A stretch of DNA of 64,000 nt from the NCBI RefSeq assembly GCF_028737195.1, contig NZ_JAQZAJ010000001.1:186001-250000 (forward strand), given 5' to 3'. The position numbers and the translations under genes were made by a program. Source of the DNA: Pseudovibrio exalbescens. Lineage in GTDB: Bacteria > Pseudomonadota > Alphaproteobacteria > Rhizobiales > Stappiaceae. Below the pieces are notes generated by a model. The model did not search any database. It was not told the origin of the DNA and saw only the letters and a program-made list of their open reading frames with translations. This document shows positions 9,992-18,270 of this stretch, one piece after another. Numbering within the stretch: the stretch's first letter is position 1; each line of letters opens with the position of its first letter.

Positions 9992-10519
9992 CGTTTCTCA
10001 TCGTCCAGTTCGTGACGTCCGGCTCTGCGTAAAGCCAAGGACCATTTAAATAGCATTCAGGCGCCGCACGAGGGGCGCCACTCTCAAATCAGCAGGCCGG
10101 TCAGTTTTAGGACAGCGTCATCCAATAGACCCATGATGCTCTGCTTTTACCCTGTGCTTTACTTTCCTCTCGCACTGCGAGCGCTACACGGGGCATGAAC
10201 TCTCGTTGAAGTGGTCAGCAGGACTTTCCCGTGCCATTCCAGCTTCACTCAGTATCTTGGCTGCCAATTTGTGAGGGATATGCTGAACAACTAAGTCTTT
10301 CTTTAGGCAGTAACGGAATTAGTGCCTGAAAATACAACAGAGTCTGTGCCCAAGCCTACGGGGCGCGAATCAGCGCAACTCCCTCTTTAGGTCAACCTCG
10401 ATTTCATGGGGCTGTTATAGAAGTTGATCGGACAGAGGAAAAGGGTTTTGTCTGTCCGATCATAAGCAAGAGCAATATTTCCCGCTAAAACTTGCGGAAA
10501 AAACACCTACGGGTTGTTC
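9992..10519. other. 528-base non-coding region upstream of accB
   Basis: It probably holds the accB promoter and leader on the minus strand. Visible items: a perfect 12-bp dyad TGATCGGACAGA (10425-10436) / TCTGTCCGATCA (10451-10462); a GGCGCC/GGCGCC hairpin (10060-10079); and a possible 16-codon Leu-rich minus-strand mini-ORF (10084-10134). I recognise no gene, and no remnant of aroQ. Confidence 0.5.
10425..10462. repeat. Perfect 12-bp inverted repeat
   Basis: TGATCGGACAGA and TCTGTCCGATCA flank a 14-base loop. It lies 58 bases beyond the end of the DsbA-like gene. No T tract follows on the minus strand, so it is a poor intrinsic terminator. It may be an RNA stem processed at the 3' end of that gene or an operator for accB. 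Confidence 0.6.
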
Positions 10520-11263
10520 CTAGTCCCGTGCGTCTGCAATTTTTTCTTTCAAGGTCTCATAGCCAACTGCGCCAATGACAACCTCGTCGCCAATGACATA
10601 AGAGGGCGTGCCGCTCAGACCAAGCTGATTGGCGATCTCGAAAACCTCTTGGAAAGTAGCCTGTACTACACCGGATTCCATGGAGTTGGTGAGGTCAGTT
10701 TCGCTAATGCCAAGGGTGAGGGCAATCTGCATGGCTGTGTCGCCGGAAGCACGAGATTGCTGGGTGAGCAAGCTGGTGTGAAAGTCCTCGTACTTTTCTG
10801 GCGCCACATCGTTGACGGCGATGGCAACCTGAGCTGCCTCCATAGAAGGTTGGCCGAGAACCGGAAATTCCTTCAAAACGACGCGGAGGTTGCTGTCCTC
10901 TTCGATCAAACGAAGCATGTCACTCATGGCGCGCTTGCAGTAACCGCAGTTGTAGTCGAAGAACTCAACGAGGGTCACATCGCCTTCAGGGTTGCCCAGT
11001 ACCACCTGATTTTCAGAGTTGAAGATGATGTCTGAAAGCGAGGCGACGGCTTCTTTCTTGGCCTCTTGTTCAGCGGCAACACGGCGCTTTTCAAGTTCAG
11101 TGAGAGCTTCCGTGATGATCTCCGGATTCTCAATGAGGTATTCGCGGATGATTTTTTCTACATCGGAGCGCGTCTCGACAGTCTCTTGAGCCTGCGACAC
11201 GGTGGTGATTGCAACCAGGGCCGTGAAGGCAAGTCCCAAGGTTCTGCAAGTGGATTTCAGCAT
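10520..11263 (-). CDS. ScsC/DsbA-like periplasmic thiol-disulfide oxidoreductase
   Basis: 247 residues with a signal peptide (MLKSTCRTLGLAFTALVA..., cleavage near SQA-QET). A charged helical N-terminal region (VEKIIREYLIENPEIITEAL) resembles the oligomerisation domain of ScsC-type disulfide isomerases. The thioredoxin fold follows with the active site CGYC in NCGYCKRAM and the cis-Pro loop GTPSYVIG. Such proteins oxidise or shuffle disulfides in the periplasm. ATG 11263 is preceded by AGGAGA seven bases upstream; an earlier ATG at 11302 would place 13 extra residues ahead of the signal peptide. It lies downstream of the M48 protease gene with a 65-base gap and may be cotranscribed. Confidence 0.88.
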   Translation of the reverse strand: MLKSTCRTLGLAFTALVAITTVSQAQETVETRSDVEKIIREYLIENPEIITEALTELEKRRVAAEQEAKKEAVASLSDIIFNSENQVVLGNPEGDVTLVEFFDYNCGYCKRAMSDMLRLIEEDSNLRVVLKEFPVLGQPSMEAAQVAIAVNDVAPEKYEDFHTSLLTQQSRASGDTAMQIALTLGISETDLTNSMESGVVQATFQEVFEIANQLGLSGTPSYVIGDEVVIGAVGYETLKEKIADARD

Positions 11264-11328
11264 AGTTTCTCCTGTGCCCCCGCAACTGGCGAGCGGCCTC
11301 ACTGGTTCAACGAATCTTCGAGTACCGA

Positions 11329-12765
11329 TTATCTAAGTGCTCTGTCTACCTTATAAGACAGAATGTCATCAGCCTGCTGCCAAGACGGTGAACCGGTTTT
11401 CAATTGTTTTTGAGCGCGGGCCGCATAGCGTTGAGCCGCACGAACATCGCCGCGCGCCATCAAGCCCCTTGCTGTTGCCAGATCCGCCATGGCCGGACTG
11501 CCTGAGCGGGCATGGGCGATGGCGAGCTGCTGGTAGCCAACAGGGGAGTATGGGTCTTTCTGCAGTGCGGCTGTGAGCAACCGGCGTGCTTCCGGCAGGT
11601 AGTCCTTTCGCTCCGAAGCCACCATGGCAAAGCCGAGCCAAATCTCGAAATGCGGATTGCCCGGGAACATGGAGAGCGCCTTACGGAACGGGGCGACCGC
11701 CTGTTCCGGACGACCGCCTTCCAGCAGAGCTTGTCCCTTAAGCTCGTGGAAGTATGGGTTCTGCGGCATCTGTCTTATTAGCGCATCGATCTGCGGTATG
11801 GACTTATTCAAACCATCAGCGCGCATGGACGCGATTGCGCGGGCGTATTGCGCTGGCAAGGACTTGTCCTTGCGCGGATACTGCCGGTAGACGGTGTTGC
11901 GGTGACTGGTGAAAGCAAGAAGCTTGGCCCGGACCATGTCATGTTTGAACTGCAGGTGCTCCGGATCTTGTTTGTTGAAATACCTGCTGTTTTCAGCCTT
12001 CTCCTTGAGCGCGTTGAAGCGCTGGCGCGGCATCGGGTGACTGATGGCATAGGGATCGGCATGGCGTGCGGCAAACAGAGACTGATCTGCCATGCGCTCA
12101 AAGGTGGTGAGCATGCCCTTGGCGGATTGCTGGGTCCGCTCCAGATAACGCAGGGCTGCCTGATCGGCTGCGGATTCTTCTGAGCGGCGATAGGCCAGGA
12201 ACGTGCGCTGACCAAGTGCGCCACTGCTCATGGCTGCTGCGGCACCGCCACCTGCCACGTTGGAGTTACCGGTTGAAGCCCCGGCAGCTGCGGCCCCCAC
12301 ACCGAGGATCATGCCAATTACGGAAATGATTTCCGCATTGGCGGCTGCCTGACGCATGCGCACAAGGTGATTGCCCGCAATGTGGCCTGTTTCGTGGGCG
12401 ATCACGCCGATTACTTCTGAAGGCGTTTTAGCTTCCATGAGCACGCCAATGTTGATGAACATGCGGCGTGAGTCGGGAACAAAGGCGTTGAAGCTTTTGT
12501 CATTCACGAGAATGATGTCCACCTGACCTTGAGGCAGGCCAGCCACACGAAAAATGGGCTTGGCGTATTCGCGCAGCAGGTTCTCTGTTTCCGCATCGCG
12601 CACCAAAGGAAGTTTTCGGCTCTGAGCTTGAGCTGGGGCCACCAACAGGTGCGGAAGAAGAATGGCAGTGGCAGCTACTGTTGCAACAGACTTCCTTGCG
12701 ACGGACGTAGCTGTAGCGCGACGAGACCTTGGCCGGTTAAGGTTCGAAAAGAATCGTTTCAGCAA
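11329..12765 (-). CDS. M48-family metalloprotease with TPR-like C-terminus (BepA/YfgC-like)
   Basis: 478 residues. An Arg-rich N-terminus precedes a signal sequence ending near APAQAQ. The zinc protease motif HETGH is at residues 124-128, and a downstream Glu in RRSEESAADQAAL is the likely third ligand. A Gly/Ala-rich hydrophobic stretch sits between the metal motifs. The last about 200 residues contain TPR-like helices (PYFHELKGQALLEGGRPEQA and related). In E. coli, BepA helps LptD and BAM assembly and degrades stalled outer-membrane proteins; a similar periplasmic role is inferred here. The neighbouring thiol oxidoreductase fits an envelope protein-folding theme. Confidence 0.9.
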   Translation of the reverse strand: MLKRFFSNLNRPRSRRATATSVARKSVATVAATAILLPHLLVAPAQAQSRKLPLVRDAETENLLREYAKPIFRVAGLPQGQVDIILVNDKSFNAFVPDSRRMFINIGVLMEAKTPSEVIGVIAHETGHIAGNHLVRMRQAAANAEIISVIGMILGVGAAAAGASTGNSNVAGGGAAAAMSSGALGQRTFLAYRRSEESAADQAALRYLERTQQSAKGMLTTFERMADQSLFAARHADPYAISHPMPRQRFNALKEKAENSRYFNKQDPEHLQFKHDMVRAKLLAFTSHRNTVYRQYPRKDKSLPAQYARAIASMRADGLNKSIPQIDALIRQMPQNPYFHELKGQALLEGGRPEQAVAPFRKALSMFPGNPHFEIWLGFAMVASERKDYLPEARRLLTAALQKDPYSPVGYQQLAIAHARSGSPAMADLATARGLMARGDVRAAQRYAARAQKQLKTGSPSWQQADDILSYKVDRALR

Positions 12766-12921
12766 GAGTGTGCCTTTCGACGTAGCGCAGCAAAACTAAG
12801 GCAGTTTATGTCGTAAATTCCCGAATAGTTCGTGTAACCCTAGAGCATCCAACGACGGCGGGATTTTGACAAAGCATAAATGAGATCAATCTGATCTCCA
12901 ACAATACAGAGGTAATGGGAC

Positions 12922-14085
12922 TTGGCAATTTTTAAACCGTCAAATCGGAGTGAGGTCGCCCCTTTTATTGCCATGGATGTGATGGCTGCGGCCAACAAGC
13001 TGGAAGCGGAGGGCGCACGCGTTCTGCATATGGAAGTGGGGCAGCCGGGAATGCCTGTCCCGGACCATGTTCGGGTGGCTGCAGAGGACGCATTGGCGAG
13101 TGGCAAGCTTGGCTATACGGAAGCGCGGGGAATGCCCATCTTGCGAAATGCGTTGATCAAGCACTACGCAGAGCACTATGGCGTGGACGTTGCAGATGAG
13201 CGGATTGTGGTGACCACCGGCTCCTCAGCCGGGTTCAATCTGGCTTTTCTGGCAGCATTCGATCCCGGAGACAGGGTTGCGTTAACGGCCCCCGGATATC
13301 CGGCATACCGCAATATCCTCAAAGCACTTGGTCTTATACCCGTTGAAATTGAGGTGGGACCCGAGACCCGCTGGGCACTCACGCCAGAGCACATCGAAAA
13401 GGCTCATGCAGAGGCGCCGTTGAAAGGGGTCTTGGTAGCAAGTCCCGCCAATCCGACAGGCACCATGATGACCCCCGAGGCCTTGAAGGACCTTGTTGAG
13501 GCGTGCGAGGCAAAAGGCATCTGGTTTATCTCCGATGAGATCTACCATGGCCTTTCCTATGAAGTGCAAGAGGAAACGGCACTCAGATTTTCTCAAAAAG
13601 CGATCATCATCAATAGCTTCTCCAAATACTACTGCATGACAGGCTGGCGTATCGGCTGGATGATCTTGCCAGAGGAGCTGGTCAGGCCCGTTGAGCGGAT
13701 TGCCCAGAGCCTCTACATTTCTGCGCCGCAGCTTTCTCAGATTGCGGCAGCCGCCGCTTTTGAAGTGAAGGACGACCTTGAACGCGTCAAAGCGGTTTAT
13801 CAGGAAAATCGCGCCATTCTGCTGGACGGGTTGGCAGCAGCCGGATTTGACGAGGTGATGCCTGTTGATGGGGCATTCTACGCCTATGTGGGCGTGCGTA
13901 AATTCTCCAATGACAGTCTCGATTTCTGCAAGCGCATGCTGGAAGAAATTTCTGTGGCCTCGACGCCAGGAGCGGATTTTGACCCGGCGCACGGTGCGGG
14001 ATACATGCGTTTCTCATTTGCCGGACCGACTGAGGACATCAGGGAAGCCATGACACGCCTGAAGTCGTGGACGGCAAACTTCTGA
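12922..14085 (+). CDS. Class I/II pyridoxal-phosphate aminotransferase
   Basis: 387 residues. The PLP lysine is K235 in NSFSKYYCMTGWRIGW. Other cofactor contacts are N177 (PANPTG), D205 and Y208 (SDEIYHG). The fold-type I aspartate-aminotransferase family pattern is complete; the amino donor is not evident. The start is probably TTG 12922: it follows AGAGGT at 12908-12913, and the N-terminal residues (MAIFKPSNRSEVAPFIAMDVM) agree with family members. An ATG at 12915 is out of frame and the next in-frame ATG (12973) would cut the conserved N-terminus. It ends at a hairpin shared with rne. Confidence 0.9.
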   Translation: MAIFKPSNRSEVAPFIAMDVMAAANKLEAEGARVLHMEVGQPGMPVPDHVRVAAEDALASGKLGYTEARGMPILRNALIKHYAEHYGVDVADERIVVTTGSSAGFNLAFLAAFDPGDRVALTAPGYPAYRNILKALGLIPVEIEVGPETRWALTPEHIEKAHAEAPLKGVLVASPANPTGTMMTPEALKDLVEACEAKGIWFISDEIYHGLSYEVQEETALRFSQKAIIINSFSKYYCMTGWRIGWMILPEELVRPVERIAQSLYISAPQLSQIAAAAAFEVKDDLERVKAVYQENRAILLDGLAAAGFDEVMPVDGAFYAYVGVRKFSNDSLDFCKRMLEEISVASTPGADFDPAHGAGYMRFSFAGPTEDIREAMTRLKSWTANF

Positions 14086-14105
14086 TTGCCAGCGCGTGAT
14101 GGAAA

Positions 14106-14141
14106 TAAAAAGGGCGGCACGAGGCCGCCCATTTTGTTTTG
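14106..14141 (+). terminator. Terminator between the aminotransferase gene and rne
   Basis: GGGCGGC (14112-14118) / GCCGCCC (14124-14130), loop ACGAG, followed by ATTTTGTTTT on the plus strand. On the minus strand TTTTTATTTCC follows, so it can also stop rne transcripts. Confidence 0.87.
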
Positions 14142-14156
14142 CGCTTCAATAGCTGC

Positions 14157-17100
14157 TTAGAAGAAGGAGCGGCGCTGCCACCAACCTGTGCGGCGCGGGG
14201 CATCCTTGTCCATTTCAACCGACTCGTCCGGGTTCAGCTTTTCGCTTGTCACCACAGGCTGAGCAGGGGCTGACTTGGCTGCAGGTTTAGCAGCCACGGG
14301 CTCTTCCTCTTCAGAGACGACTTCGGCCAAGATTGGCTCCTGAGCCTTAGAAGGGGTCGCCTCTTCCTTTTCTTCTTGGGCCTCAACAGGAGCTGCTTCG
14401 GCCTCGACAGCTTGTTCTTCGGCGATCGGAGCTTCCTCGCGAGGCGTCTCAGAACCTGCTTCAACACCTTGCGCTGTTTCTACGGTCTCAGTCTCAGCTG
14501 TTTTAGCAACTTCTTCCGCTTCTTCAGCCTTTAGAGCGCCTTCGTCATCTGAAAATGCAGAAGCCTCGGTATCAGCCACAGCCGCTTCTTCAAGCGGGGC
14601 TGCTGCTGCGGTTGGTGCTTCCTCAGACGCCGGCTCCTTGATTTCGATTATCTGAACACTTTTTGCTTCAGCCTCTGGAGAGGCTTGTGCAGCAGGTTCC
14701 TCAGCAGTGGCAGCACCTTTACTGGCATCAGTCTGTTCTGTGGTTTCTGCGGCCTTTTCAGCTTCCTCTGGACTGGCATCCACCTGTTCAGTTGCCTCAA
14801 CGACTGCAGCGTCCTCGGCACCTTCAGAGTTTTCTGAGGATGCGTCATCGTTGCCATCTGCGGCTTCCAACTCGCCATCTTCTTTACGATTGCGGCGACT
14901 GCGGCGTCCACCGCGACGACCACGGCGACGGCGGCGACGACGGTCGTATCCGTCTTCATCTTCGGAGCCGTCTTCGTTGCCATCCTTTGCTTCGGTTGCT
15001 TCGGTTGCTTCGCCGTCTGCAGAGGCTTCTGAATCCGCTTCCTGCTCTTCGCTTGCCTCGGCCTCATCGCCTTCAGCTTGCACTTGATCCTGATCGCGTT
15101 TGTCACGGCGACGACGGCGACGACGACGACGGCGACCGGACTTTTCTTCGCGGTCTTCTTCTTCTTCGTTGGTTGCCTCTACTTCAGCTTCTTCGTCCGC
15201 TTCGATGTCTTCGTAGTCTTCAACAGGCGGCAGAGCATCCTGCTGAACGGACACTGGCATTACCTGCGGGCGAGGGGACACGGAGACCGGCTCTCCGCGT
15301 TCCAACGTGAAGTGCTCTCCGGTCACGCTGTCATCTGCCTGAACAGTGATGCGCGGTCCAAAACGCTGCTCAAGAGAAATGAGGTGATCGCGTTTGTGGT
15401 TCAGCACATAGAGCGCCACTTCAGTCGGCGTGCGGATAATCAGGTCATGGCTGGCATTGCGCAGCAGCTGCTCTTCAACAGAGCGCAGAATGTGCAGAGC
15501 CAGAGATTCCGTGGAGCGCACAATGCCGGAGCCGCGGCAATGCGGGCAAACCACGCTGGAGCTCTCAAGAACGCCGGTACGCAGACGCTGGCGTGACATT
15601 TCCAAAAGGCCGAAATGCGAAATGCGGCCAACCTGAATGCGGGCACGATCTGCCTTCAGGCATTCTTTCAGCTTGCGTTCAACGGCGCGGTTGTTGCGAC
15701 CTTCTTCCATATCGATGAAGTCGATGACCACAAGGCCAGCAAGGTCGCGCAAGCGCAACTGACGTGCGATTTCCTCTGCCGCTTCCATGTTGGTGGCGAG
15801 GGCAGTGTCTTCAATGTTCTGTTCGCGGGTTGACTTGCCGGAGTTCACGTCGATGGAGACCAGAGCTTCAGTCTGGTTGATGACAATGTAACCGCCGGAC
15901 TTCAGCGTAACCTCTGGCGAGAACATGGCATCGAGCTGTGCTTCAACGCCGAAGCGATTGAAGACAGGCACCACATCCCGGTAGGGCTGAACATTCTTGG
16001 AATGGCTCGGCATCAGCATCCGCATGAAGTTCTTGGCTTCACGGTAAGCTTCTTCGCCAGCGACCAGAACCTGATCGATGTCCTTGTTGTATAGGTCGCG
16101 AATGGATCGCTTGATTAGACTGCCTTCCTCGTAAACGAGGTTCGGTGCCGTGGTGGACAGTGTCAGTTCACGAACGTTTTCCCAAAGGCGCATGAGGTAT
16201 TCGAAGTCGCGGCGGATTTCCGCCTTGGTGCGACTTGCACCTGCTGTGCGCAAGATCACGCCCATACCAACTGGCACGCCCAGATCCTGAGCGATTTCCT
16301 TCAAGCGCTTGCGGTCGGTCGGTTTGGTGATCTTTCTAGAGATCCCGCCACCGCGATCCGTGTTTGGCATCAGGACGGAATAGCGACCTGCCAGAGACAG
16401 GTAAGTGGTAAGAGCTGCACCCTTGTTGCCGCGCTCTTCCTTTACCACCTGAACCAGCAGAAGCTGACGGCGCTTGATAACTTCCTGAATCTTGTAGTTG
16501 TCGCGCAGACGGCGCGCACGCTCTGGAGCGATGTCGAAGTCGTCGTCACCGTCACTGTCGTTTGAGCTGATTTCTTCGGCGTCGTCGGATGAACGGGCTT
16601 CCTTTTCGTCACCACTGCGGCCTTTGCGCGAGCGACGGCGGCGGGAGCCACGGGAACGGCGACGGCGATCGCCGCGCGCCTGAGCCTGCTCAGCGTCACC
16701 ATCTTCGTCGTCTTCGTCAGACGCTTCATCGTCGTCGCTGTCATCTGAATCATTTGAAGATGAGAGGGCTTCAGAGGAGCTGTCATCTTCAGCTGCATCA
16801 GCACTGTCGGAGGATGTCTCATCATCATCAGAAGAGTCAGACCCAGACTTTGCTGTCGGCGCGGACTGGCTTACTTCGTCTTCGTCAGACGTGGTATCGG
16901 TCGCTTCAGAATCGGAGCTGTCGTCATCATCATCGTAGGACGCACCTTCCGGCACGATTTCTTCGATGCTGTCCTCATCGTCATCATCTGGCGCATTCAG
17001 ATCGCTGTCGTCATCCAGCGCGTCCTCATCCTCAGACATGTCCTCAGTGATGACGTCATCGTCCTGATCGCTACGCCGTGCAGCAGAGCGCTTACTCTCC

Positions 17101-17444
17101 TCGCGTTCTTTTTCTTCACGTTCCCGGCGTTCGCGCTCACGCTGATGGGCCGCAGCTTCTTCAGCAAGCTGGCGTTCCAATGCTTCGCGATCAGCCTTGG
17201 GGAGCTGGTAGTAGTCAGGATGGATTTCGCTGAAAGCCAGAAATCCGTGTCTGTTTCCCCCGTACTCAACGAATGCGGCCTGAAGAGAAGGTTCTACTCT
17301 TGTTACTTTGGCCAGATAAATATTGCCGCGCAGTTGTTTCCGGTTGGCAGCTTCAAAGTCGAATTCTTCAACCCGATTTCCGCGTACGACCGTCACCCGG
17401 GTCTCTTCCGGGTGGGTCGCGTCTATCAGCATCTTGTTTGCCAT
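14157..17444 (-). CDS. rne: Ribonuclease E
   Basis: 1095 residues. RNase E is the essential endonuclease and scaffold of the RNA degradosome. The N-terminal S1 region is recognisable (RGNIYLAKVTRVEPSLQAAF), but about 200 residues (about 105-310) of Asp/Ser/Glu-rich sequence ending in an Arg-rich patch are inserted before the catalytic core resumes at NYKIQEVIKRRQ. Catalytic Asp residues are in SIDVNSG (D532) and VIDFIDM (about 575-578). The Zn-link CPHC is at 633-636. The C-terminal 380 residues are a disordered acidic/Arg scaffold ending in RRTGWWQRRSFF. A short C-terminal GWW motif is the PNPase-binding site in Caulobacter RNase E. No RNase G-like truncation is seen. Confidence 0.97.
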   Translation of the reverse strand: MANKMLIDATHPEETRVTVVRGNRVEEFDFEAANRKQLRGNIYLAKVTRVEPSLQAAFVEYGGNRHGFLAFSEIHPDYYQLPKADREALERQLAEEAAAHQRERERREREEKEREESKRSAARRSDQDDDVITEDMSEDEDALDDDSDLNAPDDDDEDSIEEIVPEGASYDDDDDSSDSEATDTTSDEDEVSQSAPTAKSGSDSSDDDETSSDSADAAEDDSSSEALSSSNDSDDSDDDEASDEDDEDGDAEQAQARGDRRRRSRGSRRRRSRKGRSGDEKEARSSDDAEEISSNDSDGDDDFDIAPERARRLRDNYKIQEVIKRRQLLLVQVVKEERGNKGAALTTYLSLAGRYSVLMPNTDRGGGISRKITKPTDRKRLKEIAQDLGVPVGMGVILRTAGASRTKAEIRRDFEYLMRLWENVRELTLSTTAPNLVYEEGSLIKRSIRDLYNKDIDQVLVAGEEAYREAKNFMRMLMPSHSKNVQPYRDVVPVFNRFGVEAQLDAMFSPEVTLKSGGYIVINQTEALVSIDVNSGKSTREQNIEDTALATNMEAAEEIARQLRLRDLAGLVVIDFIDMEEGRNNRAVERKLKECLKADRARIQVGRISHFGLLEMSRQRLRTGVLESSSVVCPHCRGSGIVRSTESLALHILRSVEEQLLRNASHDLIIRTPTEVALYVLNHKRDHLISLEQRFGPRITVQADDSVTGEHFTLERGEPVSVSPRPQVMPVSVQQDALPPVEDYEDIEADEEAEVEATNEEEEDREEKSGRRRRRRRRRRDKRDQDQVQAEGDEAEASEEQEADSEASADGEATEATEAKDGNEDGSEDEDGYDRRRRRRRGRRGGRRSRRNRKEDGELEAADGNDDASSENSEGAEDAAVVEATEQVDASPEEAEKAAETTEQTDASKGAATAEEPAAQASPEAEAKSVQIIEIKEPASEEAPTAAAAPLEEAAVADTEASAFSDDEGALKAEEAEEVAKTAETETVETAQGVEAGSETPREEAPIAEEQAVEAEAAPVEAQEEKEEATPSKAQEPILAEVVSEEEEPVAAKPAAKSAPAQPVVTSEKLNPDESVEMDKDAPRRTGWWQRRSFF

Positions 17445-18270
17445 GAATGCAGTTCTCCACGACCCACCAGACTGGCCGGCGCAAACGGCGCTCGAGCCTT
17501 AACGTGCTGTTGTGGGTCGCTACTTTGTCGATGTTAAAAACTGAAGGGGAGGATCGGCGACGCGCTGCACTCAACAGACCGGTTGGCACGTCAAAACGAG
17601 CCCTGGTATCTGTCTTCAGTGTTTTCAAATTGGCGCGCATCTTGTGCAACCGTGTCCTCAAAGATCTCATTGGGTTGCCGATCAGACCAATGTCCTGACC
17701 CGCAAACTGGTTGGTGCCGAACGTTCCGCACCACCTACAGGGGTGTCCTGAATTCTGACGGGTCCAAAGGAAGGGCAGTGCCCTCGCTCCCCCGATCAGA
17801 TCCGGGACTGTTATCTACAAGTTTTTGCAGGTCATTTGCCTGCAAACTTTCTAAATTCCATCTTGCCATCTGGCGGCTTGGTCCAATCCCCTTAGGTGCC
17901 TCAGAGTTATTCTTTCTGCCTAAGGTCTTGGATTCGCGGCCAAAGGATCACTTCCTTTTCCCATGCGCCAAGAGCGGTTTCAAGGTCTTGAATGCTCCTT
18001 AACGTGAGAATGATTGCTCCAAATTACGGGAGGCAATCAGAAACCTGACATGTTCTTTTACGATCAGGAGAGCCACTTGGCAAGATTGGGGAAATCGAAC
18101 TCAAAGTTTGACACAGACCTTTTAGTAGGGTGTTAAGGAGCGAAAAGGCGGCTACCCGTTATTTTATCGAGGTTAGCCACATTTTTGCGATCTCTGAAAG
18201 TTAGGGTGCTGCCACTTTAAATCGGGCAGCCGCTAGAGGTGGACGTGTGCGGCTTGTGAGGAGGGGATTG
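17445..18270. other. 826-base intergenic region between rne and the amidase gene
   Basis: It holds the rne promoter and 5' leader (minus) and the amidase promoter (plus). A hairpin TTTGCAGG (17824-17831) / CCTGCAAA (17839-17846) lies about 380 bases upstream of rne. Long RNase E leaders mediate autoregulation in E. coli; whether this one does is unknown. I see no convincing ORF or known ncRNA. Confidence 0.5.
18108..18136 (+). promoter_or_regulatory. Putative sigma-70 promoter for the amidase gene
   Basis: TTGACA at 18108-18113, a 17-base spacer, then TGTTAA at 18131-18136. The -35 is perfect and the -10 weak (3 of 6). It is 135 bases upstream of the chosen start. Confidence 0.45.

Noticed and set aside
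16442-17269. Several low-complexity frames opposite and within rne
   Set aside because: They arise from the repetitive Asp/Glu and Arg codons of the acidic insert and scaffold.
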